Assembly: GCF_005153485.1 (NCBI RefSeq)
Contig: NZ_CP039740.1
Coordinates: forward strand, 1,677,001-1,741,000
Reading direction: 5' to 3'
Origin: Pseudolabrys sp. FHR47
Lineage (GTDB): Bacteria > Pseudomonadota > Alphaproteobacteria > Rhizobiales > Xanthobacteraceae
Length of the DNA stretch: 64,000 nt
Shown here: positions 8,739-16,162 of the stretch, one piece after another
How the letters are laid out: every line of letters begins with the position of its first letter
Numbering within the stretch: position 1 is the first letter of the stretch
The notes under the pieces: model-generated
Database searches by the model: none
What the model saw: the letters and a program-made list of their open reading frames with translations, nothing else
What the model was told of the DNA's origin: nothing
Position numbers and translations under genes: made by a program

Positions 8739-8830
8739 GATGGAGCGCCGCGGGGCGCAGGTTCTCCGCGTTATGGAGAACCGCGCACCGCAAGGTGCGA
8801 AATCGAAAGAGCGCCTCGCGGCGCTCCATC
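8739..8830. repeat. three-stem palindromic element
   Basis: The outer arms 8739-8758 and 8811-8830 pair over 20 positions, with one G-T (G-U) pair. Inside are two further hairpins: GGTTCTCC/GGAGAACC (8760-8767 with 8775-8782) and CGCACC-GCAA-GGTGCG (8784-8799), the latter with a GNRA tetraloop. The result is a closed three-way junction. Small open frames across it look like spurious translation of the repeat. It may be a dispersed repeat or a structured RNA; the surrounding 8382-8958 stretch holds no convincing gene. Confidence 0.7.
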
Positions 8831-8958
8831 CCCTCGGCTTGTCCGAGGGAGGGAAGGGAAGGCGGGCCGCCCCGGGCCTTCAAAGAACAGGGGCGATGCC
8901 GCGCGTCTGCTGTTTGAATATTGAATCGGCGAAACACGACAGCGCGGCTTGCGCGCTT

Positions 8959-9072
8959 GCGGTCGTCTCTGCGCGCCATGAATGCGAGCCGCTCAAACTG
9001 ATGCACGTCCTGTTCGTTCTTCAGCAGCGCGCCGTGCAGTGGCGGGATCAGTTTCTTCGGATCGCGCTCGCG
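8959..9072 (-). pseudogene. duplicated 3' end of moxR (gene remnant)
   Basis: Thirty-eight codons on the minus strand encode RERDPKKLIPPLHGALLKNE and onward to LAFMARRDDR. They match the last 38 residues of the MoxR ATPase encoded at 10524-11369 in all but four positions. The nucleotide match runs roughly 8967-9078 against 10537-10650. The remnant has no start, lacks the whole ATPase core, and reads past the equivalent of the moxR stop. It lies in direct orientation with the intact gene, and the XRE/DUF2975/lipoprotein genes sit between the two copies. The differences show the duplication is not recent. Confidence 0.8.
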
Positions 9073-9083
9073 CGTCGCCTCGA

Positions 9084-9287
9084 TTAAGGCCGATACTCGA
9101 AGATGTCGCCGGGCTGGCAATCGAGCACGGCGCAGATGCGCGCGAGCGTATCAAAGCGGACGCCTTTGACTTTCCCGGACTTCAACAGAGAGACATTTTG
9201 CTCTGTGATGCCGATGCGCTCGGCGAGTTCCTTCGAGCGCATCTTGCGACGCGCCAGCATGACATCGAGATTGACCACGATCGGCAT
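9084..9287 (-). CDS. XRE-family transcriptional regulator (YozG-like)
   Basis: Short helix-turn-helix regulator of 67 residues, consisting of one Cro/CI-type domain: MPIVVNLDVMLARRKMRSKELAERIGITEQNVSLLKSGKVKGVRFDTL, then LARICAVLDCQPGDIFEY. Such minimal XRE proteins are typically encoded next to a DUF2975 membrane protein, exactly as here (eight bases downstream of the DUF2975 stop). The likely role is autoregulation of the pair through the palindrome at 9882-9900, which is inference. The ATG at 9287 is chosen because the homology begins there; the longer open frame upstream overlaps the DUF2975 gene. Confidence 0.88.
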   Translation of the reverse strand: MPIVVNLDVMLARRKMRSKELAERIGITEQNVSLLKSGKVKGVRFDTLARICAVLDCQPGDIFEYRP

Positions 9288-9295
9288 GGCGCGCC

Positions 9296-9862
9296 TCAGA
9301 TGAACCCGGCGTTTTCCTCGGCGAGGCGGGCCGCCTCGCGCATGACCGCGGCGACCGCGACCAGTACGCCGCCCACGATCAGCGCCAGATAGTCGTTGAT
9401 CGACAAGGTAAGCACCAAGAAGCGTTGGCCTGGCGGATTGGCGAGCGACAGCGCCATGGCGAGCGCGGTGGCGGTCAGCGGGCCGAGCGGCGCCTGCGCC
9501 AGCACTGCAACACCGAACAGTTGCAGCCGCCGCGCCGCGCCGACGGTGAAAGCGCGGCCCGCCGCGAAGTCGCGAAACAACGCGCGTACGTGCCACAGCC
9601 CCCACACCATCACGCCGATGGGCACGACCATGATGGCGGCTACTGCGATCACCTGATTGGGGCCGAGCGGCAGCGTCGCGCCGATCTCGCCGAGCCGCGC
9701 CAGCAGCAGATTGCGGGTCCAACTCGGAATGACGAAAACGAACGCCATCAGCACGACGATCAGCACAATGCCGGCCGTCGTCAGCCAGGCCATGGTGCCC
9801 GACAGGCGGATGAGCTTTTCCGTATGGGACGGCGCGAGGGACACAGACACTGTAAGCCTCAT
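9296..9862 (-). CDS. DUF2975 membrane protein
   Basis: Integral membrane protein of 188 residues with four predicted helices, at about 22-45, 65-85, 112-135 and 150-170. The WHVRALFRDFAAGRAFTVGAARRLQLFGVAVL segment is the conserved cytoplasmic loop of DUF2975 proteins. It probably forms a two-gene unit with the XRE regulator. Members of this pair are found in many bacteria; the biochemical role is unknown. The ATG at 9862 was preferred over an in-frame codon at 9913, which would run through the operator palindrome. The gene diverges from the lipoprotein gene at 9928. Confidence 0.82.
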   Translation of the reverse strand: MRLTVSVSLAPSHTEKLIRLSGTMAWLTTAGIVLIVVLMAFVFVIPSWTRNLLLARLGEIGATLPLGPNQVIAVAAIMVVPIGVMVWGLWHVRALFRDFAAGRAFTVGAARRLQLFGVAVLAQAPLGPLTATALAMALSLANPPGQRFLVLTLSINDYLALIVGGVLVAVAAVMREAARLAEENAGFI

Positions 9863-9881
9863 GGCTTGATTTCGATATTTA

Positions 9882-9900
9882 ATTATCGTATAACGATAAT
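9882..9900. promoter_or_regulatory. operator-like palindrome between divergent genes
   Basis: ATTATCGT-ATA-ACGATAAT is a perfect 8-3-8 inverted repeat in a short AT-rich divergent promoter region, 20 bases before the DUF2975 start and 28 before the lipoprotein start. It is a good candidate binding site for the XRE regulator encoded at 9084-9287. Confidence 0.6.
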
Positions 9901-9927
9901 ATATTAGTGTCAAGAGAGGTCTTCTTC

Positions 9928-10527
9928 ATGCGTTGCCTTGTCCTTCGCCGCCCTGCGGCCGCACTCGCCCTGGTCGCAGCCGTTGTGCTCGCCGGCTGCG
10001 GCCACATGCCGGTGACCTCCATGGTCAAGCTCTCGCAAATCGACTTCCAGACGACCGATCCGGAGAAGCTGCGGGTCGCGGTCAAGCTGCCACGCGCGCT
10101 GAAGGCGCGTGCCGACGGCACCGTCATGCGGATCGTCGTGAAGCTTACGAATGGCGACGAAGAAGCACGCGATTTTGCCTTGTCGGCCGCAACCGACGAT
10201 GAGGTCGCGGCGCTTGCCACCGAGGGCGACGCGGGATCGGAGATGTTCGCTTTCGCCATCGCCAAGAACGACATCGCCCAGCTTCGCATTTTCCGAACCG
10301 GGCTCCTACAGAGGAAGAAGAGCGGGTCGGGCGGATCGCTGACGATCTCGGTGCGTCCGAACGTCTGCCGCAATGAGTCGCTGGCGGGCGGACCGGTGTT
10401 GTTCACGACCTATCTCAAGACCGCCGAGACCGACAGCTACGTGCCGCTGGCGCGCGATGTCGATCTGAGGACATTCGATACGAATCGCGATCTCGCGGCG
10501 CTGATCCCGGCGTGCGAAAAGATTTAG
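9928..10527 (+). CDS. lipoprotein, unknown function
   Basis: Exported lipoprotein of 199 residues. From the ATG at 9928 the signal sequence RRPAAALALVAAVVLAGC ends in a clear lipobox (VLAGC); an AGAGAGGT Shine-Dalgarno precedes it. The mature domain has a repeated beta character (VAVKLPRALKARADGTVMRIVVKLTNGDEEARDFAL) and two further Cys (VCRNES, PACEK). I do not recognise a family. It shares a divergent promoter with the DUF2975/XRE pair, which suggests common control. Its stop codon overlaps the stop of the convergent moxR gene. Confidence 0.75.
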   Translation: MRCLVLRRPAAALALVAAVVLAGCGHMPVTSMVKLSQIDFQTTDPEKLRVAVKLPRALKARADGTVMRIVVKLTNGDEEARDFALSAATDDEVAALATEGDAGSEMFAFAIAKNDIAQLRIFRTGLLQRKKSGSGGSLTISVRPNVCRNESLAGGPVLFTTYLKTAETDSYVPLARDVDLRTFDTNRDLAALIPACEKI

Positions 10528-11369
10528 CGTCCCTCGCGCCTCGTCATAAACGCAAGCCGCTCGAACAAATGCACATCCTGTTCGTTCTTCAGGAGCGCGC
10601 CGTGCAGGGGCGGGATCAGCTTCTTCGGATCGCGCTCGCGCAAGGTCTCCGGGCCGATATCCTCGACCATCAGCAGCTTGAGCCAGTCGAGCAGTTCCGA
10701 GGTCGACGGCTTCTTCTTGATGCCGGGCACGTCGCGGATGTCATAGAACAGCTTCAGCGCCTCGCTCACCAGCCGTTGCTTGATGCCGGGATAATGCACC
10801 TCGACAATGGCCGCCATCGTCTCCGGATCGGGAAAGCGGATGTAGTGGAAGAAACAGCGGCGCAGGAAGGCGTCCGGCAGTTCCTTCTCGTTGTTCGAAG
10901 TGATGATGACGATCGGGCGGCGACGCGCCTTCACGGTCTCGCCGGTCTCGTAGACGTAGAACTCCATGCGGTCGAGTTCGAGCAGCAGGTCGTTCGGGAA
11001 CTCAATGTCGGCCTTGTCGATCTCGTCGATCAGCAGGACAGGGCGCTCATCGGACGCGAAGGCATCCCACAGTTTGCCGCGCTTGATGTAGTTGCGGATG
11101 TCCTTGACGCGCTCGTCGCCGAGCTGGCTGTCGCGCAGGCGCGAGACGGCGTCGTATTCATAGAGGCCCTGCTGCGCCTTGGTGGTCGATTTGACGTGCC
11201 ACTCCAGCATCGGCGCGCCGAGCGCCTTGGCAACCTCGATGGCCAGCACCGATTTGCCGGTGCCGGGCTCGCCCTTGACCAGCAGCGGGCGCTCCAGCGC
11301 GATCGCGGCATTCACCGCCACTTTCAGGTCGTCGGTCGCCACATAGGCGGAAGTGCCTTCAAAACGCAT
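10524..11369 (-). CDS. MoxR-family AAA+ ATPase
   Basis: Cytoplasmic AAA+ ATPase of 281 residues in the MoxR group, chaperone-like proteins that usually work with von Willebrand A-domain partners on metalloenzyme or envelope assembly. Walker A is GEPGTGKS (about residues 33-40), Walker B is VLLIDEIDKAD, and sensor 1 is IVIITSNNEKELPDAFLRRC with the arginine finger region. The C-terminal lid ends RERDPKKLIPPLHGALLKNE then LAFMTRREGR. No VWA-domain partner lies downstream; instead the gene is followed by the lipoprotein/DUF2975/XRE cassette and a second copy of its own 3' end at 8959-9072. Confidence 0.9.
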   Translation of the reverse strand: MRFEGTSAYVATDDLKVAVNAAIALERPLLVKGEPGTGKSVLAIEVAKALGAPMLEWHVKSTTKAQQGLYEYDAVSRLRDSQLGDERVKDIRNYIKRGKLWDAFASDERPVLLIDEIDKADIEFPNDLLLELDRMEFYVYETGETVKARRRPIVIITSNNEKELPDAFLRRCFFHYIRFPDPETMAAIVEVHYPGIKQRLVSEALKLFYDIRDVPGIKKKPSTSELLDWLKLLMVEDIGPETLRERDPKKLIPPLHGALLKNEQDVHLFERLAFMTRREGR

Positions 11370-11552
11370 GGATTTCCTCGTCTTTGCAACGCGACACTAG
11401 GCATGGCGACGGGCGCGGGCAAGCCGATTTGCCGGGCAGGGCAGGATCGTCTGACGCAGCCGTGATGGCCGGGTGATGGCGCGTGGAATGGCAGACGGGA
11501 TAAAATTGACTATGTATCGGTGCGGAAAGTTCATCCGAGGATAGGTTCGACA

Positions 11553-11981
11553 ATGACAACAACAACCGAGAACACCATCGACTTCAAATCCCTTTCCGAT
11601 GCCGAGTGGAGGAAGCGTCTCACGCCCGACCAGTATCGGGTGCTGCGCCAGCATGGCACCGAGCGCCCCGGCTCCTGCGCCCTCAATCACGAAAAGCGCG
11701 CCGGCACCTTCGTCTGTGCGGGATGCGGGCAGCCGCTGTTCAAGTCCCACGAGAAGTTCGAGAGCGGCACCGGCTGGCCGAGCTTCACCGATCCGCTGCC
11801 CGGCTCCGTCGAGACCAAGGACGACTACTCGCACCTGATGCATCGTACCGAGGTGCATTGCAGCCGCTGTCTCGGCCATCTCGGCCACGTCTTTCCGGAC
11901 GGGCCGCCGCCGAGCGGGCTGCGCTACTGCATGAATGGCGTCGCGATGGATTTCAAACCGGCCGGCGAACAGGGCTCCTGA
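11553..11981 (+). CDS. msrB: peptide-methionine (R)-S-oxide reductase
   Basis: MsrB reduces methionine-R-sulfoxide in proteins. The 142-residue product carries two zinc-binding CxxC pairs (CAGC and CSRC), the substrate-binding blocks FESGTGWPSF and HRTEVHCSRCLGHLGHVFPDGPPPSG, and the catalytic cysteine in LRYCMNGVAMDF. All catalytic residues are intact and the length is normal. I chose the ATG at 11553, which directly precedes MTTTTENTIDF; 11520 is an in-frame alternative. No msrA is adjacent. Confidence 0.95.
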   Translation: MTTTTENTIDFKSLSDAEWRKRLTPDQYRVLRQHGTERPGSCALNHEKRAGTFVCAGCGQPLFKSHEKFESGTGWPSFTDPLPGSVETKDDYSHLMHRTEVHCSRCLGHLGHVFPDGPPPSGLRYCMNGVAMDFKPAGEQGS

Positions 11982-12093
11982 CAGGCGCGGCAGGCGCTCT
12001 CCGACCAGACACTATCCAAGAGGGCGACCCGCCCCCGGCCGCCGCCGGGTGGGACTTTCTGATACGGACAAGTCCACCATTCCAGGCGGAAAA

Positions 12094-12113
12094 TTTTGCC
12101 GGAACCGGCAAAA
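12094..12113. promoter_or_regulatory. FlbD (ftr)-like palindrome upstream of flgE
   Basis: TTTTGCCGG-AA-CCGGCAAAA is a perfect 9-bp inverted repeat. The GCCGG/CCGGC core resembles the ftr enhancer sites of FlbD in Caulobacter (established there, inferred here). Its centre is about 73 bases upstream of the -24 element of the sigma-54 promoter at 12174. Confidence 0.55.
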
Positions 12114-12143
12114 CAGGCCGCCTCGGCAGGGCGTCAATTCATA

Positions 12144-12162
12144 ATATCTATCTGATAGATAT
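12144..12162. promoter_or_regulatory. AT-rich perfect palindrome before the flgE promoter
   Basis: ATATCTATC-T-GATAGATAT (9-1-9) lies 12 bases upstream of the sigma-54 -24 box. It does not resemble the FlbD-like sites and is not seen at the other two sigma-54 promoters here. It may bind another regulator or bend DNA. Confidence 0.5.
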
Positions 12163-12173
12163 AGATTTTTTCC

Positions 12174-12191
12174 TTGGCATGGCGATTGCCA
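12174..12191 (+). promoter_or_regulatory. sigma-54 promoter for flgE-flgK-flgL
   Basis: TTGGCATGGCGATTGCCA has GG at 12176-12177 and GC at 12188-12189 with the required 10-bp spacing. It matches YTGGCAcG-N4-TTGCW except for T in place of C after GGCA. A transcript start near 12200 leaves about 60 bases of leader before flgE. Confidence 0.7.
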
Positions 12192-12260
12192 AGTCCTTCC
12201 CGAGATCGTGTGCGCTAGGGCCCGGAGCGGGCGGCGGCACGACCGTGGAGAAGGACAGTC

Positions 12261-14255
12261 ATGGGTATCTTCGGCGCACTCACCACCGCTGTGACGGGCA
12301 TGCAGGCTCAGGCCTTCGCCCTCCAGAACGTCTCGGGCAACATCGCCAACTCGCAGACCACGGCGTTCAAGCGAACCGACACCAGTTTCGCCGACCTGCT
12401 GCAGGATAACATCCCGTCGAAGCAGATCGCCGGCAACACAGTCGCCCAATCGCGCCAGACCAACACGGTGCAGGGCGACGTGCAGAACGCCTCGGTGCCG
12501 ACCTTCATGGCTATCAATGGCGGCGGCTTCTTCGTCGTGCAAAAGCCCGACAGCTTCGCCGACGGCCGCCCGAACTTCTCCGGCGTCGATCTCTACACCC
12601 GCCGCGGTGACTTCACGCTCGACCAGAACGGCTATCTGGTGAACGGCGCCGGCTATTATCTGATGGGCATCCCGGTCGATGCGACCACCGGCAACCTCGC
12701 CGGCAGCGTGCCGGAGATGCTGCAGTTCCAGAACGGCTTCCTGCCGGCGACCGCCACCACCGAACTCAACTACCGCGCCAACTTGCCGGCCTACCCGAAG
12801 ACCGTGAGTGCCGACGCGGCGGTGCCGGGCTCCGAACTGCTCAATCCGGCGAACTATAGCGCCAATCCGGTCAACGGCGCGCCGACGGTCGCCAAGCTGA
12901 TCGGTTACGGCGCGACGATCTCGCCGGACGCGGCGGCGGTGCTCACCGGCTCGGCTGCTTTGACCTCGCTGTCGTCGGTTGGCGGCACACTTGAAATCAA
13001 CGGCACGCCGATCACCATCAACGCCGGTGACAACGCCGCGGCCGTGGCGGCGGCGATCAATCTGCAAACCGGCACCACGGGTGTCGGCGCGACGATCGAC
13101 AGCAACAACAATCTGGTTCTGACCACCGTCGACGCTGAAACCAACATCGCCATCGGTGGTGGTTCGACCCTCGCGATCCTGACGGAGCTCGGCCTGTCAG
13201 TCGGCACGACCAATGCGACCAACCTGATCACGCAGGGCATCGCCGCGGACGGCCAGACCCTGACATTCAAGGTTGGCTCTGCTGCGACGCTCACCGTGAC
13301 CTTCGGCGCCGGCAACGTCATGACGCTGGCCGATTTGAACGTTGCGCTGGCCGGCCTCGCCGGCGGCACGGCATCGGCCGACCCGGCGACCGGCAATATC
13401 ACCGTGGCGGCGGCTTCCAACACCGACACCATCACGGTCGGCGGCACGGCGACAGCGCGCAACTTCGGTATCCGGACGTCGTCGGCATTGCCATCGAACA
13501 GCACTGTGGTGGCGCAGGACCAGTCGACCTTCCTCAACGAGAGCATCGCCGGCGGTGCCGTTACCGCTTACGACGTCGCCGGTTCGGCGGTGAACGTCCA
13601 GATACGCTGGGCCAAGGTCGACTCGAGCGCGCTCGGCACTGGGCACGCCGACAAATGGAACATGTTCTATCAGGTCGATACCGGCGCCACCGGCACCGAA
13701 ACGGCATGGCAAAACACGGGTGTCGACTACACCTTTTCGGCCAACGGCTCGCTGTCGCCTTCGATCAATGCCGTCACGCTCAATAACGTCACGGTCAATG
13801 GCGTCAGTCTTGGTACAGTTCGAATTGTCCACTCGACCGGCGGCGTCACTCAGTATTCGGACTCCAACGGCTCGGTGAAGGTCAACCAGTTCGAACAGAA
13901 CGGTTTCGGCGCCGGTGAACTGCAGTCGATCGCGGTCAGCGACAAGGGCCGTATCGTCGGCACCTACTCTAACGGCCGTACGGTCGATCTCGCGGAAGTG
14001 ACTCTGGCCAACTTTTCCGGCGCCAACGGCCTGAAGAAGCTCGACGGCGGCGCTTTCGGCGCCACAGCCGAGTCCGGCACGCCGACCTACGGAGCGGCGG
14101 GCAAGATCATCGGCTCTTCGCTCGAAGGCTCCAACACGGACATTGCCGATGAGTTCACCAAGCTGATCATCACGCAGCAGGCCTACTCGGCCAATACCAA
14201 GGTCATCACGACGACGAACACGATGATCCAGGACCTGCTGAACGTCATCCGCTAG
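12261..14255 (+). CDS. flgE: flagellar hook protein FlgE
   Basis: Hook subunit, 664 residues, exported through the flagellar type III system. The N-terminus MGIFGALTTAVTGMQAQAFALQNVSGNIANSQTTAFKRTD is the rod/hook signature. GGGFFVVQKP and LYTRRGDFTLDQNGYLVNGAGYYLMG follow, and the C-terminus FTKLIITQQAYSANTKVITTTNTMIQDLLNVIR is the matching coiled segment. The central part is expanded and Thr/Ala/Gly-rich, typical of long alphaproteobacterial hook proteins (E. coli FlgE is about 400 residues). The start follows a GAGAAGGA Shine-Dalgarno sequence. It leads the flgE-flgK-flgL operon behind the sigma-54 promoter at 12174. Confidence 0.96.
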   Translation: MGIFGALTTAVTGMQAQAFALQNVSGNIANSQTTAFKRTDTSFADLLQDNIPSKQIAGNTVAQSRQTNTVQGDVQNASVPTFMAINGGGFFVVQKPDSFADGRPNFSGVDLYTRRGDFTLDQNGYLVNGAGYYLMGIPVDATTGNLAGSVPEMLQFQNGFLPATATTELNYRANLPAYPKTVSADAAVPGSELLNPANYSANPVNGAPTVAKLIGYGATISPDAAAVLTGSAALTSLSSVGGTLEINGTPITINAGDNAAAVAAAINLQTGTTGVGATIDSNNNLVLTTVDAETNIAIGGGSTLAILTELGLSVGTTNATNLITQGIAADGQTLTFKVGSAATLTVTFGAGNVMTLADLNVALAGLAGGTASADPATGNITVAAASNTDTITVGGTATARNFGIRTSSALPSNSTVVAQDQSTFLNESIAGGAVTAYDVAGSAVNVQIRWAKVDSSALGTGHADKWNMFYQVDTGATGTETAWQNTGVDYTFSANGSLSPSINAVTLNNVTVNGVSLGTVRIVHSTGGVTQYSDSNGSVKVNQFEQNGFGAGELQSIAVSDKGRIVGTYSNGRTVDLAEVTLANFSGANGLKKLDGGAFGATAESGTPTYGAAGKIIGSSLEGSNTDIADEFTKLIITQQAYSANTKVITTTNTMIQDLLNVIR

Positions 14256-14289
14256 CGGATTCAAAGGTGGTTAGGAACGGCGGCCGGCC

Positions 14290-16155
14290 ATGAGTCTGTC
14301 ACAGGCGCTGATCTCCTCGATCGCGGGGTTGAACACCACGCAGTCCAACCTCGCTCTGGTGTCGGCGAACGTCGCCAATGCCGGAACGCCAGGCTACGTC
14401 CGCAAGACGCCGAACCAGATTGCCACCGCCGCGAACGGCACGGCGGTGGGCGTTCGCACTGTCTCGGTGCAGCGCGAACTCGACACCTATGTGCAGAAGC
14501 AGTTGCGGGTGGAGAACTCGGGCGCGAGCTACGCGACGATCCGCGCTCAGTTCTACAGTCAATTGCAGAGCGTCTACGGCGCGCCCGGCTCGGAAACGGC
14601 GCTGGACACCGTGTACAATAACTTCACGTCGTCGCTGCAGACGCTTGCCTCGAGTCCGGACGACTCTTCGGCGCAGGCCGGCGTGGTTAGTACGGCCCGG
14701 CTGCTTGCCGAGCAGCTCAATTCGATGACCAATCAGATTCAGTCGCTGCGCAGCGCGGCTGAACTGGGGTTGTCGGACTCCGTCGATCAAGCCAACGACG
14801 CGATGCAGCACATCGCGGCCATCAATGCCCAGCTCTCTGGCGTCAGCGTCATCGATTCATCGGCCGCGCTGCTGCTCGATCAGCGCGACGCCTATATCGA
14901 CAAGTTGTCGCAGCTTATGGACATCAACGTCGTCACCGGCGATCGAAATCAGGTGACGGTCTTCACCAATTCCGGCGTGCAGCTTGTCAGCCGGACGGCG
15001 TCCGTGCTCGGGTTCGATACCGCCGGCACGGTGTCGGCGAACACGTTGTGGAGCGCCGATTCCGACAAGCGCGGCGTCGGCACGCTGACGCTCACCTCGG
15101 CCAACGGCAGCACCGTTGACCTGATACAGACCAACGCCATCCGCTCCGGCAAGATCGCCGGCTATCTGCAAATGCGCGACCAGGATCTGGTGCAGGCGCA
15201 GAATCAACTCGACGCCTTCGCCGCGACGATGGCGAGCGCGCTGTCCAATACGACCGCGTCGGGAACGGCGGTCACCTCGGGCCCGCAGAGCGGCTTCGAC
15301 ATCGACATCAGTGGGCTGTCGTCGGGCAATACCATCACTATCAACTATTCCGACGGGTTGACCAATACGCCGCGGACGCTGACTCTGGTGCGGGTCGACG
15401 ACCCCAGCGCGTTGCCACTGTCGAACGACGTTACCGCTAATCCGAACGACCGGGTGGTCGGCATCGACTTCTCCAGTGGCATGACTACGGTTTTCGGACA
15501 GATCGCCTCGGCGATCAGTTCAACCGGCATGGCCGCCTCGAATCCGTCGGGTACGACGCTGCGCATTCTCGATGACGGCGCTGGCAATATCGTCAACGTC
15601 AACGGCGTGACGACGACCAAGACCGCCACGACGATGGCCAACGGCACAAGTCAGTTGCCGTTCTTCACCGACGGCACATCAATCTATTCCGGTGCGATCG
15701 ACGGCGTCGGATCGCAGATCACAGGGTTAGCCGGCCGCATTTCGGTCAACGTGTCTCTGATAGCCGATCCTTCCGCGCTTGTGAAATATGCATCCGGCGT
15801 CGCGTCCGGCGATACGACGCGACCAGACTTCATGTATCAGCAACTGACAAGTGCCAGCCAGTTGTTTCCGCCAGGCACCGGAATCGGCACGACGGGTGCG
15901 CCGTTTTCGGGCTCGATGTCGACTTATCTGCGCCAGGTGATCAGCCTGCAGGGCCAGAACGCCGACGCGGCGTCCAATCTCAAGCAAGGCCAGGATGTCG
16001 TCCTGAATGCGCTTCAGCAGCGCTACGACGACGCCGCCAGCGTCAATGTCGACCAGGAGATGGCCAATCTTCTGACGTTGCAGAACGCCTATGCCGCGAA
16101 CGCTCGCGTCATGTCCGTGGTCAAGGACATGCTCGATCTACTGATGCAATTGTGA
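14290..16155 (+). CDS. flgK: hook-associated protein FlgK (HAP1)
   Basis: First hook-filament junction protein, 621 residues. The N-terminus MSLSQALISSIAGLNTTQSNLALVSANVANAGTPGYVRKT is diagnostic for FlgK, as is ALLLDQRDAYIDKLSQLMDINV around residues 195-215. The C-terminal VNVDQEMANLLTLQNAYAANARVMSVVKDMLDLLMQL forms the coiled partner. The long central region is a variable surface domain. It lies 34 bases after flgE and seven bases before flgL, so the three are one transcript. Its export chaperone would be the FlgN-like protein encoded at 23490-23981. Confidence 0.95.
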   Translation: MSLSQALISSIAGLNTTQSNLALVSANVANAGTPGYVRKTPNQIATAANGTAVGVRTVSVQRELDTYVQKQLRVENSGASYATIRAQFYSQLQSVYGAPGSETALDTVYNNFTSSLQTLASSPDDSSAQAGVVSTARLLAEQLNSMTNQIQSLRSAAELGLSDSVDQANDAMQHIAAINAQLSGVSVIDSSAALLLDQRDAYIDKLSQLMDINVVTGDRNQVTVFTNSGVQLVSRTASVLGFDTAGTVSANTLWSADSDKRGVGTLTLTSANGSTVDLIQTNAIRSGKIAGYLQMRDQDLVQAQNQLDAFAATMASALSNTTASGTAVTSGPQSGFDIDISGLSSGNTITINYSDGLTNTPRTLTLVRVDDPSALPLSNDVTANPNDRVVGIDFSSGMTTVFGQIASAISSTGMAASNPSGTTLRILDDGAGNIVNVNGVTTTKTATTMANGTSQLPFFTDGTSIYSGAIDGVGSQITGLAGRISVNVSLIADPSALVKYASGVASGDTTRPDFMYQQLTSASQLFPPGTGIGTTGAPFSGSMSTYLRQVISLQGQNADAASNLKQGQDVVLNALQQRYDDAASVNVDQEMANLLTLQNAYAANARVMSVVKDMLDLLMQL

Positions 16156-16162
16156 GGCTGAA

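Noticed and set aside
8505..8958. Two short open frames between ligC and the moxR remnant
   Set aside because: They cross the tandem repeat and the three-stem palindrome and carry no protein signature.
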